The notes: generated by a model from the letters alone, not told the origin. DNA of 12,850 nt from JBCDBL01 sp039183635 (GCA_039183635.1 JBCDBL010000117.1:1-12850), one strand, 5' to 3'; counted from the stretch's first letter, positions 1-8,758 are shown. Program-made: numbers and translations.

Positions 1-851
1 GTATGGCGCTCACCGCCCATGACGGGCTTGACGGCGTCTTGTTCACCGGCAGCGCCCGAACCGGCGTAGCGCTCCACAAACAGTTCGCCGGGCGTCCGGG
101 GTTCGTTCTGGCTTTGGAGATGGGGGGCAACAACCCGCTGATCGTCGACGATGTGAACGATATTGAGGCCGCCGCCCTCGCCACGATACAATCGGCTTAC
201 CTCACAGCGGGTCAGCGCTGCACCTGCGCCCGGCGTCTGTTCGTACCGACGGGCGCGGCCGGGGACGCCTTCATCGAACAGCTGACGTCGATGATCGACA
301 AAATCATTGTCGGCGCGCCGAAGGACGAGCCTGCGCCGTTCATGGGCCCTGTCGTGTCCAACCGCGCGGCGGACGGCCTTGTTGCCGGGTACGAAGCGCT
401 TCTCGCCGCCGGCGGGCAAGCGCTGCGGCCCCTGGTCCGGCGGGCGGCGGATCTGCCGTTCTTGAGCCCCGCTCTTGTGGACGTGACGGACGCCACGGGC
501 GTACCCGATGAGGAGCATTTCGGTCCGATCCTGCAGGTTCGGCGCGTTTCCGATTTCGACGCTGCAATTGAGGAAGCGAACAATACGCAATACGGACTGT
601 CTGCAGGCCTTATATCCGATGATCGTGCAAAATACGATACGTTTCTGGTGCGTTCCAGGGCTGGCATCGTCAACTGGAACAATCAGACGACGGGCGCGGC
701 GGGAACCGCCCCGTTCGGCGGGATCGGCTTGTCGGGCAACCATAACCCGAGCGCCTATTACGCCGCGGACTATTGCGCTTATCCCGTCGCCTCCATGGAG
801 CGGGACGCAACACCGTCTGCGGATGAATTGCCGACGGGGTTTGCAGCATGA
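1..851 (+). CDS. astD: Succinylglutamate semialdehyde dehydrogenase, 3' part (5' end outside window)
   Basis: AstD oxidises N-succinylglutamate 5-semialdehyde to N-succinylglutamate with NAD+, the fourth step of the cytoplasmic arginine succinyltransferase pathway. About 283 C-terminal residues are present and the frame is already open at the left edge, so the true start lies upstream. The general-base Glu of aldehyde dehydrogenases sits in LEMGGNNPLIV (Glu codon 117-119). The nucleophilic Cys sits in TAGQRCTCARRL (Cys codon 219-221), where the double-Cys context is typical of AstD. The EEHFGPILQV and PFGGIGLSGNHNPSAYYAADYCAYPVAS blocks are also ALDH/AstD signatures; the last is given here only as a position, about 705-795. 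The stop overlaps the astB start (ATGA at 848-851), so the two genes are translationally coupled. The family call is firm. Substrate specificity rests on the AstD-like motifs and the neighbouring astB. Confidence 0.95.
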   Translation, partial: MALTAHDGLDGVLFTGSARTGVALHKQFAGRPGFVLALEMGGNNPLIVDDVNDIEAAALATIQSAYLTAGQRCTCARRLFVPTGAAGDAFIEQLTSMIDKIIVGAPKDEPAPFMGPVVSNRAADGLVAGYEALLAAGGQALRPLVRRAADLPFLSPALVDVTDATGVPDEEHFGPILQVRRVSDFDAAIEEANNTQYGLSAGLISDDRAKYDTFLVRSRAGIVNWNNQTTGAAGTAPFGGIGLSGNHNPSAYYAADYCAYPVASMERDATPSADELPTGFAA

Positions 852-2161
852 CAGCGCGGGAATACAATTTCGACGGCCTGATCGGACCCACTCACAATTA
901 TGCAGGGCTCTCCCTTGGCAATATCGCGTCGGCCTCGAATGCGGGCGGGGCGTCGCGGCCTAAAACTGCGGCGTTGCAGGGGCTTGAAAAAATGAAACGC
1001 CTCAGGGACCTGGGGCTTGGGCAGGGGTTTTTGCCGCCGCATGAACGCCCCCACCTGCCGACATTGCGTCAAATGGGGTTTTCCGGGTCCGACGAGGAGA
1101 TGATCGCCGCCGCCGCAAACGCTGCGCCGGGGCTGCTCGCCAACATATATTCCGCCTCCGCCATGTGGACGGCGAACGCCGCCACCGTGGCGCCCGCCGC
1201 TGACAGTGCGGACGGCAAGGTCCACTTCACCGCAGCGAACCTGTCGACCATGTTTCACAGGTCCTTGGAGGCGGAGACGACCGCGCGAATTCTTAAGCAT
1301 ATCTTCAATGACGATGCGCATTTCGCGCACCACGCGCCCCTGCCGGCCGGCGGCGATCTCGGGGACGAGGGCGCGGCGAACCATGGCCGGCTGTGTCCGT
1401 CCCATGGCGATGTCGGCGTGCAACTTTTTGTCTATGGCGACCCGCCCGACGATGCAGGCTTCCCCGCCCGTCAGGCGCGTGCGACGAGCGCCGCTATCGC
1501 GCGCCTCCACGGGCTTGCTGCGGATAAGACGTTATTGCTGGCCCAGTCGCGCAGGGCGATCGACGCCGGCGCGTTCCACAACGACGTCGTCGGCGTTGCA
1601 AACGAGAGCGTGCTGTTTTGCCATGAGGCGGCCTTCGAGGACCGGGACGGCGCCCTGGCCGCGATCAGGGCCGCCGCGCCCTACGCCGCCATCATCGAAG
1701 CGCCGGAGGCGATGGTTCCCCTGAAGGACGCCATAACCTCCTACATTTTTAACTCGCAGCTTTTAACCCTGCCCAGCGGCGGTATGGCTCTGGTGTTGCC
1801 GACGGAGGCGGAGGAAAACTCGAGTACGAAGGCGTACCTTGACGCTGTGGTTGCGGCGGACAATCCCGTCACCGAGACCATATTCGTCAATGTGCGCGAA
1901 AGCATGCGCAACGGCGGCGGTCCGGCCTGTTTGCGTTTGCGGGTGGTTCTGACCGACGCCGCCGTCAGCAGCGTCGCGCCCAGCTTCATCCTGAGTGACG
2001 ACGTTTACGCCTTGCTTGTCGATTGGGTGTCCCGGCGGTACCGCGACGAATTGCACCCGGAGGACCTCTCCGATCCTGCGCTCGCTCGGGAGGGGTTTGA
2101 GGCTCTCGACGAAATGACGCAAATCTTAAAGATGGGCGCGTTTTACGACTTCCAGAGGTAA
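848..2161 (+). CDS. astB: N-succinylarginine dihydrolase
   Basis: AstB hydrolyses N2-succinylarginine to N2-succinylornithine, releasing two NH3 and CO2, the second step of the AST pathway. The 437 residues are close to the usual length (about 440-450). The N-terminal block NFDGLIGPTHNYAGLSLGN is a family hallmark. Catalytic residues line up with the known amidinotransferase-fold triad: Glu174 in GDLGDEGAANHGRL, His244 in FHNDVVGVANE, and the nucleophile Cys361 in NGGGPACLRLRV. The start at 848 overlaps the astD stop by 4 nt and the N-terminus matches the family, so it is probably right. The stop lies only 7 nt from the stop of the convergent Lrp-type gene, so the AST operon ends here. No astE or astC follows in the window; they may lie elsewhere. 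No operator for this operon is visible in the window. Confidence 0.97.
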   Translation: MTAREYNFDGLIGPTHNYAGLSLGNIASASNAGGASRPKTAALQGLEKMKRLRDLGLGQGFLPPHERPHLPTLRQMGFSGSDEEMIAAAANAAPGLLANIYSASAMWTANAATVAPAADSADGKVHFTAANLSTMFHRSLEAETTARILKHIFNDDAHFAHHAPLPAGGDLGDEGAANHGRLCPSHGDVGVQLFVYGDPPDDAGFPARQARATSAAIARLHGLAADKTLLLAQSRRAIDAGAFHNDVVGVANESVLFCHEAAFEDRDGALAAIRAAAPYAAIIEAPEAMVPLKDAITSYIFNSQLLTLPSGGMALVLPTEAEENSSTKAYLDAVVAADNPVTETIFVNVRESMRNGGGPACLRLRVVLTDAAVSSVAPSFILSDDVYALLVDWVSRRYRDELHPEDLSDPALAREGFEALDEMTQILKMGAFYDFQR

Positions 2162-2168
2162 ACGCGCC

Positions 2169-2636
2169 TTACTCTTCATCCATAGGCAGGACGCTGCGGC
2201 GGGCGACATCGCGCAGTGTGAAGCTCGATTCAATCGTCGCGACATTTGGTATTTTCAATATCGTTTCCGTGAGGAACGTCTCGTAGCGCGAGAGGTTCGG
2301 CATGACGACCCTCAGAAAATAATCGAATTTGCCGGTGACGAGGTAGCATTCCAGCACTTCCGGCCGTTTGCGCACCTCATCCTCAAAATCCCGCAAGGTC
2401 GTCTCATCTTCTTTCTCAAGTTTGACAAGAATAAAGACGTTGACGTTAAGGCCGAGAGCCTCCCGGTTCACCCTTGTATGATACCCTTCGATCACGCCTT
2501 CCTGCTCCAGTCGACGCAGGCGCCTGAGGCATGGCGTCGGCGACAGGCCAACGCGCTCCGACAATTCCGCGTTTGTGATTCTGGCGTTTTCCTGGAGATG
2601 GCGCAGAATCTTTCGATCGATTTGGTCGAATTTCAT
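2169..2636 (-). CDS. AsnC/Lrp-family transcriptional regulator
   Basis: This 155-aa protein is a DNA-binding feast/famine regulator of the AsnC/Lrp type. An N-terminal winged helix-turn-helix covers about residues 4-60: LDQIDRKIL-like opening, then NARITNAELSERVGLSPTPC and LRRLRRLEQEGVI. It is followed by the RAM ligand-binding domain (about 65-150) with the usual PEVLECYLVTGKFDYFLRV block and an ITEE-like C-terminal extension. Members bind DNA as dimers or octamers and usually sense amino acids. It is transcribed away from the oxidoreductase-dehydrogenase-thiolase operon and shares a 137-bp intergenic region with it, the common layout for a local regulator; control of that operon, and of itself, is inferred. 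A GGAG lies 13 nt upstream of the start, slightly far but the best available. The exact ligand cannot be read from sequence; an aromatic or branched-chain amino acid is the natural guess from the neighbours. Confidence 0.93.
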   Translation of the reverse strand: MKFDQIDRKILRHLQENARITNAELSERVGLSPTPCLRRLRRLEQEGVIEGYHTRVNREALGLNVNVFILVKLEKEDETTLRDFEDEVRKRPEVLECYLVTGKFDYFLRVVMPNLSRYETFLTETILKIPNVATIESSFTLRDVARRSVLPMDEE

Positions 2637-2726
2637 ATTAGCAGAATGTCTCCGATTTGGGCATTTTTTTAGGTGAAAGCTCTATGGGCTTGGGGAGACT
2701 ATATCCACTTTAGCAGGACGCGCTAG

Positions 2727-2755
2727 CGTTTTTCGGCATATTCTCTCGAAAAACG
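2727..2755. repeat. Perfect 9-bp inverted repeat in the leader of the oxidoreductase operon
   Basis: CGTTTTTCG (2727-2735) and CGAAAAACG (2747-2755) are exact reverse complements separated by the 11-nt AT-rich spacer GCATATTCTCT. The right arm abuts the GGGAGG ribosome binding site at 2755-2760. It could be a dyad operator for the adjacent AsnC/Lrp regulator (AT-rich centre, suitable place) or an mRNA hairpin next to the ribosome binding site. The repeat is directly visible; the function is inferred. Confidence 0.55.
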
Positions 2756-2773
2756 GGAGGAACGACAAAACGC

Positions 2774-5700
2774 ATGACAGAACCTGCTAAGTCGGCGCAG
2801 AGCATTGTTGACCCTGAGTACAAATTAGAAGACCGGTATCGTCGGGACTCGGGCAGGGTCTTCCTCACTGGCGTGCAAGCGCTGACGCGTTTGCCGCTGA
2901 TGCAGGCCCGGGCCGACAGGGCCGCCGGGCTCAACACGGCGGGCTTCATCTCCGGATATCGCGGCTCCCCCCTCGGCGCCCTTGATATGGAGTTGTGGCG
3001 CTCGAAAAAGATTCTGGATGATCATGATATTCGGTTCGAGCCCGGATTAAACGAGGATCTCGCTGTTACAGCGGTTTGGGGCACGCAGCAGCTGGCCGGT
3101 TTTTCAGGTCCCCGCGTCGACGGCGTGTTCGGCATGTGGTACGGCAAAGGCCCCGGCGTCGACCGGTCCGCCGACCCCTTGCGCCATGCCAATATGGACG
3201 GGGCTTCGAAATATGGCGGCGTCCTGGCCCTGGCCGGGGACGACCATACCGCCCATTCGTCCGTATTGCCCCATCAAACCGACCAACTTTTTCAAGCGCT
3301 CAATATTCCGCAGGTTAACCCCTCAACCGTGGGAGAGTATCTGTCGCTGGGCCTTGCCGGCTATGCTCTGTCGCGGTTTTCTGGGCTGTGGGTTGGGTTC
3401 AAATGCGCCACGGACACGGTGGAGGGGGGCGCCGTCGTCGACATCCCCCAAATGCTTCCGTCCTATAAGACCCCTACGGATATTGAAATACCGCCCCACG
3501 GGTTTAACAACGACACCAATTTGCAATGGCAGACAGGCCGCATGGAGCTGGAGCGGCGAATTTATGAGGAACGCCTGCCGGCGGCCAAAGCGTTTTGGCG
3601 GGCGAACGGGTTCGACCGTATTGTGTTGGGGCGTAAACCCGCCCGCTTCGGGATCGCCGTCACAGGCAAAGCCTATGCGGAGTTGATGGAGGCGCTGCGC
3701 CTTCTGCGCATCGACGAGGCGACGGCCAAAGCTCTTGGTCTCGCCATTTATAAAATCGAGCTTCAGTGGCCTTTGGAGCCGCAAGGCGCGTTGCGCTTCG
3801 CCGACGGGCTCGATGCGCTGCTTGTGCTGGAGGAAAAACGCTCCCACGTCGAAGCGCAGCTGAAGGATGTCCTGTTCCACATGCCGGCGGATCGCCGGCC
3901 GCGGGTCTTCGGCAAGCAGGCGCCTGACGGGCGGCTGTTCCTTCCCGAAGTTGCCGATTTCTCACCCGATATGGTGGCGAGCGCGCTGGTGGACTTCATC
4001 GGCGACGCCGCACCGGATACAACGGCGCGCTGGCGCGACAGGCTGGCCGCGCGCCGCGCCGCCATCGCTGCGCCCCCGGCGAACGCCTTGCCGGCCCGCA
4101 AGCCTTTCTTTTGTTCTGGGTGCCCCCACAACACTTCGACGCGCATTCCCGACGGCGCCCACGCCGGCGCCGGCATTGGCTGCCACATTATGGCGATGGG
4201 CCAGGGGCGGGCGGAAAAAGTCTGCCAGATGGGGGGCGAAGGCATGTTCTGGGTGGGCGTTCATACGTTTACGGACATGCCGCATATGTTCCAGAATATG
4301 GGCGACGGCACTTATCAGCATTCAGGCGTTCTCGCCATTCGCCAGGCGGTGGCGGCCAAGGCGCCGATGACGTTCAAGATTTTGTTCAACGACGCCGTCG
4401 CCATGACCGGCGGGCAGAACGCCGAGGGCGGGCTCACCGTGGACGGCATCGCCTACCAGCTTTATGGTGAGGGCGTGCGCCGCCTTGCGGTGGTGTCTGA
4501 CGAGCCTGAGAAATATGCCGGTCAGGTGACGTTCCCCCACGGAACGGTGGTGCGCCACAGGGATGATCTTAACGAAATTCAGGAAGACATGCGAGGCTAT
4601 GAGGGCGTGTCGGCGATCATCTACGACCAGACCTGCGCAGCGGAGAAACGTCGCCGGCGCAAGCGCGGACAAATGCCCGATCCTGCCAAGCGCATTTTTA
4701 TCAACGACAGAGTATGCGAGGGCTGCGGCGATTGCTCTGTGAAATCGAACTGCATCTCCGTGGAGCCGTTGCAGACCGACTTCGGCGTCAAGCGCAAAAT
4801 CAATCAATCCTCGTGCAACAAGGACTATTCCTGCGTCAAAGGCTTTTGCCCGAGCTTTATCAGCCTGGAGCCTTCCGGCGTCGCCAAGCCCGATAAATCG
4901 CGCGTGGAGGCGGAGGAGGCGGCGCTGTTCGCCAGCCTGCCGGAGGCGGACCGGCCTTGTCTTGACGCGCCTTTCAATATGCTTGTCACCGGCATCGGCG
5001 GCACCGGGGTCATCACGATCGGCGCCCTGTTGTCCATGGCGGGGCATCTGGAGGGCAAAGGCGCCTCTGTTCATGACCACACCGGTCTCGCCCAGAAAAA
5101 CGGGGCCGTTGTCTCCCATGTGCGTCTCGCGCCCAAAGCGGCCGACCTGTCGACCACAAAGATCGTGGATGGGGAGACGGACTTGCTGCTCGCCTGCGAC
5201 ATGCTGGTGGGGGCCTCTTCCCAATATCTGTCTTATCTGTCGACCAAACGCACGGCGGCGGTGGTGAACGCCAACGAAACGCCGACGGCGGACTTTGTGA
5301 GCGATCCGAAATACGCCTTTCCGGCGGCGCGGGCGCGTCAGACCATTCGCCGGGCCGTGCGGTCGAAGCAATGCGACGTCATCGACGCGACGGAACTCGC
5401 CACCGCCCTGTTCGGCGACGCGATTGCGTCGAACCTGTTCATGGTGGGCTACGCCTGGCAGTTGGGGCGCATCCCCCTCTCCGCGGACGCGATTTTGCGC
5501 GCCATCGAGCTGAACGGCGTCGCCGTCGCCTTCAACCAACGCGCTTTCAACTGGGGGCGGGCGGCGGTCCACGCCCCCGACGTCGTGATGGACCTTGTCG
5601 GCGCCGTAACCGGCGAGACGACGTCGGCGCCGGAAACCTTCGAGGCGCTTGTCGATCGATTTGCGAGGGAGCTTGTCGCCTACCAGAACAAAGCCCTATC

Positions 5701-6295
5701 GGAGCGGTACCGCGCCCTCGTTGCGCAGGCGGTCGAGGTCGACCGACGACTGAACGGCGCGCCGGGGGCGTTCGCCGAAGCAGTGGCGCGCTATTACTAC
5801 AAAGTTCTTGCGTACAAGGATGAATACGAGGTGGCGCGGCTTTATTCCGACAAGGCCTATTGGGATAAGCTCTCGCGTCAGTTCGACGACGTTAAAAATA
5901 TCAAGGTTTACCTCGCCCCGCCGCTTCTGTCGCGCCCCGATCCGCAGACCGGAGAGCCAAAGAAGATGACGTTCGGGCCCTGGATTTTCACCGCCTTCCG
6001 GCTTATGGCGAAACTGAAGGGACTGCGCGGCACGCCATTCGATCTTTTTGGCAAAACGGCGGAGCGGAAAATGGAGCGGGCTCTCATCGGCCAGTATGAG
6101 CGCGATGTCGAACGCCTGATTGCCGAGCTCACCCCTGACGTTTATGACGCGGGGGTCGCCATCGCAAGCGTGCCGGACGATATTCGCGGGTTCGGCCCTG
6201 TGAAAGAACGAAATGTTGAAAAGGCGCGGGAGGCCCGCGCAGCGTTGTGGCGGGACTTCGCGGCCGCGCCGTCGCCGAAATTGGAAGCTGCTTAA
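2774..6295 (+). CDS. Fused indolepyruvate-type 2-oxoacid:ferredoxin oxidoreductase
   Basis: This 1173-aa enzyme joins on one chain the parts that are IorA and IorB in archaea. It should oxidatively decarboxylate an aryl or branched 2-oxoacid (indolepyruvate, phenylpyruvate) to the acyl-CoA, passing electrons to ferredoxin. Domains in order: a pyrimidine-type thiamine domain with AGFISGYRGSPLG near residues 56-68; CSGCPHN at 447-453; the thiamine diphosphate/Mg site GDG 510-512 with ND at 539-540 and TGGQNAEGG; a ferredoxin-like segment with Cys648, 651, 654, 660, 681, 687 and 692; a gamma (IorB-like) domain with TGIGGTGVITIGA (GIGGTG 740-745) and the GLAQKNGAVVSHVR block; and a long C-terminal domain ending near 1165. 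GGAGGA lies 12 nt before the start and the N-terminus fits the family. The downstream dehydrogenase gene is 15 nt away, so they share an operon. The family is certain; the preferred substrate is inferred from context. Confidence 0.95.
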   Translation: MTEPAKSAQSIVDPEYKLEDRYRRDSGRVFLTGVQALTRLPLMQARADRAAGLNTAGFISGYRGSPLGALDMELWRSKKILDDHDIRFEPGLNEDLAVTAVWGTQQLAGFSGPRVDGVFGMWYGKGPGVDRSADPLRHANMDGASKYGGVLALAGDDHTAHSSVLPHQTDQLFQALNIPQVNPSTVGEYLSLGLAGYALSRFSGLWVGFKCATDTVEGGAVVDIPQMLPSYKTPTDIEIPPHGFNNDTNLQWQTGRMELERRIYEERLPAAKAFWRANGFDRIVLGRKPARFGIAVTGKAYAELMEALRLLRIDEATAKALGLAIYKIELQWPLEPQGALRFADGLDALLVLEEKRSHVEAQLKDVLFHMPADRRPRVFGKQAPDGRLFLPEVADFSPDMVASALVDFIGDAAPDTTARWRDRLAARRAAIAAPPANALPARKPFFCSGCPHNTSTRIPDGAHAGAGIGCHIMAMGQGRAEKVCQMGGEGMFWVGVHTFTDMPHMFQNMGDGTYQHSGVLAIRQAVAAKAPMTFKILFNDAVAMTGGQNAEGGLTVDGIAYQLYGEGVRRLAVVSDEPEKYAGQVTFPHGTVVRHRDDLNEIQEDMRGYEGVSAIIYDQTCAAEKRRRRKRGQMPDPAKRIFINDRVCEGCGDCSVKSNCISVEPLQTDFGVKRKINQSSCNKDYSCVKGFCPSFISLEPSGVAKPDKSRVEAEEAALFASLPEADRPCLDAPFNMLVTGIGGTGVITIGALLSMAGHLEGKGASVHDHTGLAQKNGAVVSHVRLAPKAADLSTTKIVDGETDLLLACDMLVGASSQYLSYLSTKRTAAVVNANETPTADFVSDPKYAFPAARARQTIRRAVRSKQCDVIDATELATALFGDAIASNLFMVGYAWQLGRIPLSADAILRAIELNGVAVAFNQRAFNWGRAAVHAPDVVMDLVGAVTGETTSAPETFEALVDRFARELVAYQNKALSERYRALVAQAVEVDRRLNGAPGAFAEAVARYYYKVLAYKDEYEVARLYSDKAYWDKLSRQFDDVKNIKVYLAPPLLSRPDPQTGEPKKMTFGPWIFTAFRLMAKLKGLRGTPFDLFGKTAERKMERALIGQYERDVERLIAELTPDVYDAGVAIASVPDDIRGFGPVKERNVEKAREARAALWRDFAAAPSPKLEAA

Positions 6296-6310
6296 GGGAG
6301 AAAGACAGCA

Positions 6311-7372
6311 ATGCGTCAGGAAGAGTTAAACGTTGAGGGATATTGCAAGGTTGTCCGCTTTCAGGATGATGCGTCGGGGCTTGACGCCATTGTCTCCATT
6401 CATTCCGATGCGATCGGCCCAGGTCTCGGCGGTTGCAGAATGTTTCCCTACGCTTCTTTCGAAGATGGCCTTGACGATGTTTTGCGGCTATCCAAGGGCA
6501 TGACCTATAAAAACGCCCTGGCCGGCATTCCGTTCGGCGGCGGGAAATCCGTGATTTTCGGAAACCCTCGTTCGGATAAAACTCCGCGACTATTCCCCGC
6601 GTTTGGCGCGGCTGTGAATGCTATGGCGGGGCTCTATTACGGCGCGCAGGATTCCGGTGTGGACAAGGCTGATCTCGATGCGGCGGCCGGTGCGACGCGT
6701 TATATCGCCGGTCTCGGCGGGCCGAACGGCGAAGGGGGCGATCCGTCTCCGTTTACCGCTTATGGCGTGTGGCGCGGCGTTGAGGCGGCGGTGCGTCATA
6801 AGCTGGGGTCTGATTTGAAGGGTGTCCGGGTCATCGTCATGGGGCTCGGCCATGTGGGCATGGAGCTTGCGCGGTTGTTGCACAAGGGCGGGGCGTCGCT
6901 GATCGTCGCCGATATAGATCCCGCCAGGGTCGAGGAAGCGAAGTCCCGTTTCGGCGCCACGGGCGCCCATTACCAGGAGGCTTTCGCTCAAGACGCAGAT
7001 GTTTACGCGCCGTGCGCCCTTGGCGGTGCGATCAACCCCACCACGGTCCAGCATCTGAAGGTGAAGGTCGTCGCAGGCGCGGCGAACAATCAGCTGCAAA
7101 GCCCTGAGATGGGCGCGGCGCTCAATGACAGAGGCGTTCTGTACGCTCCGGATTACATTGTGAACGCGGGCGGCGTCATCAGTGTCGGCCAGGAAGTCAT
7201 TGGCGGTTGGACCAAGGAAAAGGTTTACGCCCGCCTCGATAAAATCGGCGTTACGATTAAAGAAGTTTTCGCCCGCGCCGACCGGGACGGCCGCCGCACG
7301 GATGAGGTCGCCAACGCCATGGCGGAGGAGATCATCGCCGCCGGCGCCGCGCCCCGGGCCGCTGCGGTTTAA
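6311..7372 (+). CDS. Leu/Phe/Val dehydrogenase family amino-acid dehydrogenase
   Basis: This 353-aa NAD-dependent enzyme reversibly deaminates a hydrophobic amino acid to its 2-oxoacid and ammonia. The N-terminal catalytic domain carries GGCRMFPY (41-47 region), RLSKGMTYKNALAG with Lys67, and PFGGGKSVI with Lys79, the two lysines used for substrate carboxylate binding and catalysis in leucine and phenylalanine dehydrogenases. The GAQDSGVD block (111-118) matches the DVGT-type position of the family. The Rossmann domain has GLGHVG at 178-183 followed by the acidic end ADID, favouring NAD+ over NADP+. Length is typical (350-370). A GGGAG lies 10 nt before the ATG. The gene sits between a 2-oxoacid:ferredoxin oxidoreductase and a thiolase, so its product 2-oxoacid is probably the substrate of the upstream enzyme. 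Leucine, valine and phenylalanine are all possible; nearby phhA and the aryl-type oxidoreductase lean towards phenylalanine. Confidence 0.9.
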   Translation: MRQEELNVEGYCKVVRFQDDASGLDAIVSIHSDAIGPGLGGCRMFPYASFEDGLDDVLRLSKGMTYKNALAGIPFGGGKSVIFGNPRSDKTPRLFPAFGAAVNAMAGLYYGAQDSGVDKADLDAAAGATRYIAGLGGPNGEGGDPSPFTAYGVWRGVEAAVRHKLGSDLKGVRVIVMGLGHVGMELARLLHKGGASLIVADIDPARVEEAKSRFGATGAHYQEAFAQDADVYAPCALGGAINPTTVQHLKVKVVAGAANNQLQSPEMGAALNDRGVLYAPDYIVNAGGVISVGQEVIGGWTKEKVYARLDKIGVTIKEVFARADRDGRRTDEVANAMAEEIIAAGAAPRAAAV

Positions 7373-7393
7373 CAGCGCTAAGGAGAAACGCTT

Positions 7394-8584
7394 ATGCCTT
7401 CAGAAGATCCCGTTGTCATCGTCAGCGCCGCGCGTACGCCGGTCGGTAATTTTCAAGGGGCGTTTTCCGGCGTTCCCGCCACCGCCCTCGGCGCCTGCGC
7501 CATCGAGGCGGCGCTCGGCCGGGCGAAGGTCGATGCAGACGATGTGGATGAGGTTCTGATGGGCTGCGTGTTGCCCGCCGGGCTCGGCCAGGCGCCGGCG
7601 CGCCAGGCGGCCCTTGGCGCCGGATTGCCCGAAAAAACGCCCTGCGCCACCGTGAACAAGGTCTGCGGTTCCGGCATGAAGACCGCCATGATGGCCCATG
7701 ACGCAATCGCCGCCGGAGCGATCGATATTGCGGTGGCCGGCGGGATGGAGGCGATGACGAACGCGCCCTACCTGTTGCCGGGAGGGCGGGCCGGCATGCG
7801 ATTCGGACACGGACAGGTTCTCGACCATATGGCCTATGACGGGTTGGAGGACGCCTACGCGTCTGGGACGGCCATGGGCGTTTTCGCGGACAAGACCGCC
7901 GAGGAGATGCAGTTTTCCCGGGAGGACCAGGACGCCTACGCCGTTCGGTCCGTGGAGCGCGCGCAGGCGGCGATCGCCGAGGGCGCCTTTAACGAAGAAA
8001 TTGCACCCTATACGGTTAAAACGCGCAAGGGCGAGAGCGTGGTTGAGACGGACGAAAAGCCCGGTCTTGTCAAAGCGGAGAAAATTCCCCAGTTGCGCGC
8101 CGCTTTCTCCAAAGACGGCACAGTCACCGCCGGCAACGCCTCCGCTATTTCCGACGGCGCCGCCGCGCTTGTCCTGACCCGCATGTCCGAGGCCGAGCGG
8201 CGCGGGCTCGCCCCGCTCGCGGTCATACGCGCGACGGCCGCCCACGCCCAGGCGCCCGAATGGTTCACCACCGCCCCCGTCGACGCCATCTCCAAGGTTC
8301 TTGCAAAGGCCGGCTGGGACGCCGACGGTGTCGATCTTTTTGAGATCAACGAGGCGTTCGCCGTGGTTGCGCTCGCGGCCATGCGGGAGCTTGCCTTGCC
8401 GGCGGACAAGGTGAACGTCCATGGCGGCGCCATCGCCCTCGGCCATCCCATCGGCGCGTCGGGCGCGCGCATACTGGTGACGCTTCTGGCGGCCTTGCAA
8501 CGCCGTGGCGCAACGCGCGGCGTCGCCAGTCTTTGCATCGGCGGCGGGGAAGCGACGGCTGTCGCCGTGGAGCGGCTGTCGTAA
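7394..8584 (+). CDS. Thiolase (acetyl-CoA C-acyltransferase/acetyltransferase)
   Basis: This 396-aa protein is a type II thiolase that forms or cleaves 3-oxoacyl-CoA by Claisen chemistry. All active-site elements are present: the nucleophilic Cys91 in TVNKVCGSGMK, the NEAFA motif (EINEAFAVVALAA), His351 in GGAIALGHPIGASGARI, and the second Cys381 in SLCIGGGEA. Length and spacing match biosynthetic/degradative acetoacetyl-CoA thiolases such as AtoB/PhaA, and short-chain 3-oxoacyl-CoA is the likely substrate. AAGGAG (7380-7385) lies 8 nt before the ATG. The gene starts 21 nt after the dehydrogenase stop, so it is the third gene of the same operon. In context it may complete breakdown of an amino-acid-derived acyl-CoA or use acetoacetyl-CoA from aromatic or leucine catabolism; which of these cannot be decided here. 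No clear intrinsic terminator follows. Confidence 0.94.
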   Translation: MPSEDPVVIVSAARTPVGNFQGAFSGVPATALGACAIEAALGRAKVDADDVDEVLMGCVLPAGLGQAPARQAALGAGLPEKTPCATVNKVCGSGMKTAMMAHDAIAAGAIDIAVAGGMEAMTNAPYLLPGGRAGMRFGHGQVLDHMAYDGLEDAYASGTAMGVFADKTAEEMQFSREDQDAYAVRSVERAQAAIAEGAFNEEIAPYTVKTRKGESVVETDEKPGLVKAEKIPQLRAAFSKDGTVTAGNASAISDGAAALVLTRMSEAERRGLAPLAVIRATAAHAQAPEWFTTAPVDAISKVLAKAGWDADGVDLFEINEAFAVVALAAMRELALPADKVNVHGGAIALGHPIGASGARILVTLLAALQRRGATRGVASLCIGGGEATAVAVERLS

Positions 8585-8758
8585 AGCCCGATCCTCATCC
8601 GCCAATCATTCGAGCCGTTTTCCCTCTGATGCGACGCGCTGTGCGGCGGACGGTTTGCCATGATTGCTGCGTCTTGCGGCTCTCGCCCCCATAGTATGGG
8701 CGAAAAACGAATGTTGGCCGCTAAATTTTATTTATTTTAAATGTACTTTGCTGGGCAA

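Noticed and set aside
4322..5572. 416-codon antisense frame within the oxidoreductase gene
   Set aside because: It is the shadow of a GC-rich gene. The translation is Arg/His/Gly-rich, shows no family motif, and the sense frame has clear catalytic motifs throughout.
7400..8605. 401-codon antisense frame opposite the thiolase
   Set aside because: Same cause: low-complexity composition and no recognisable domain, while the sense frame carries the full thiolase active site.
8686..8702. CGCCC...GGGCG stem downstream of the thiolase as an intrinsic terminator
   Set aside because: Only 5 bp with a 9-nt loop, and it is followed by an A-run instead of a T-run on the plus strand.
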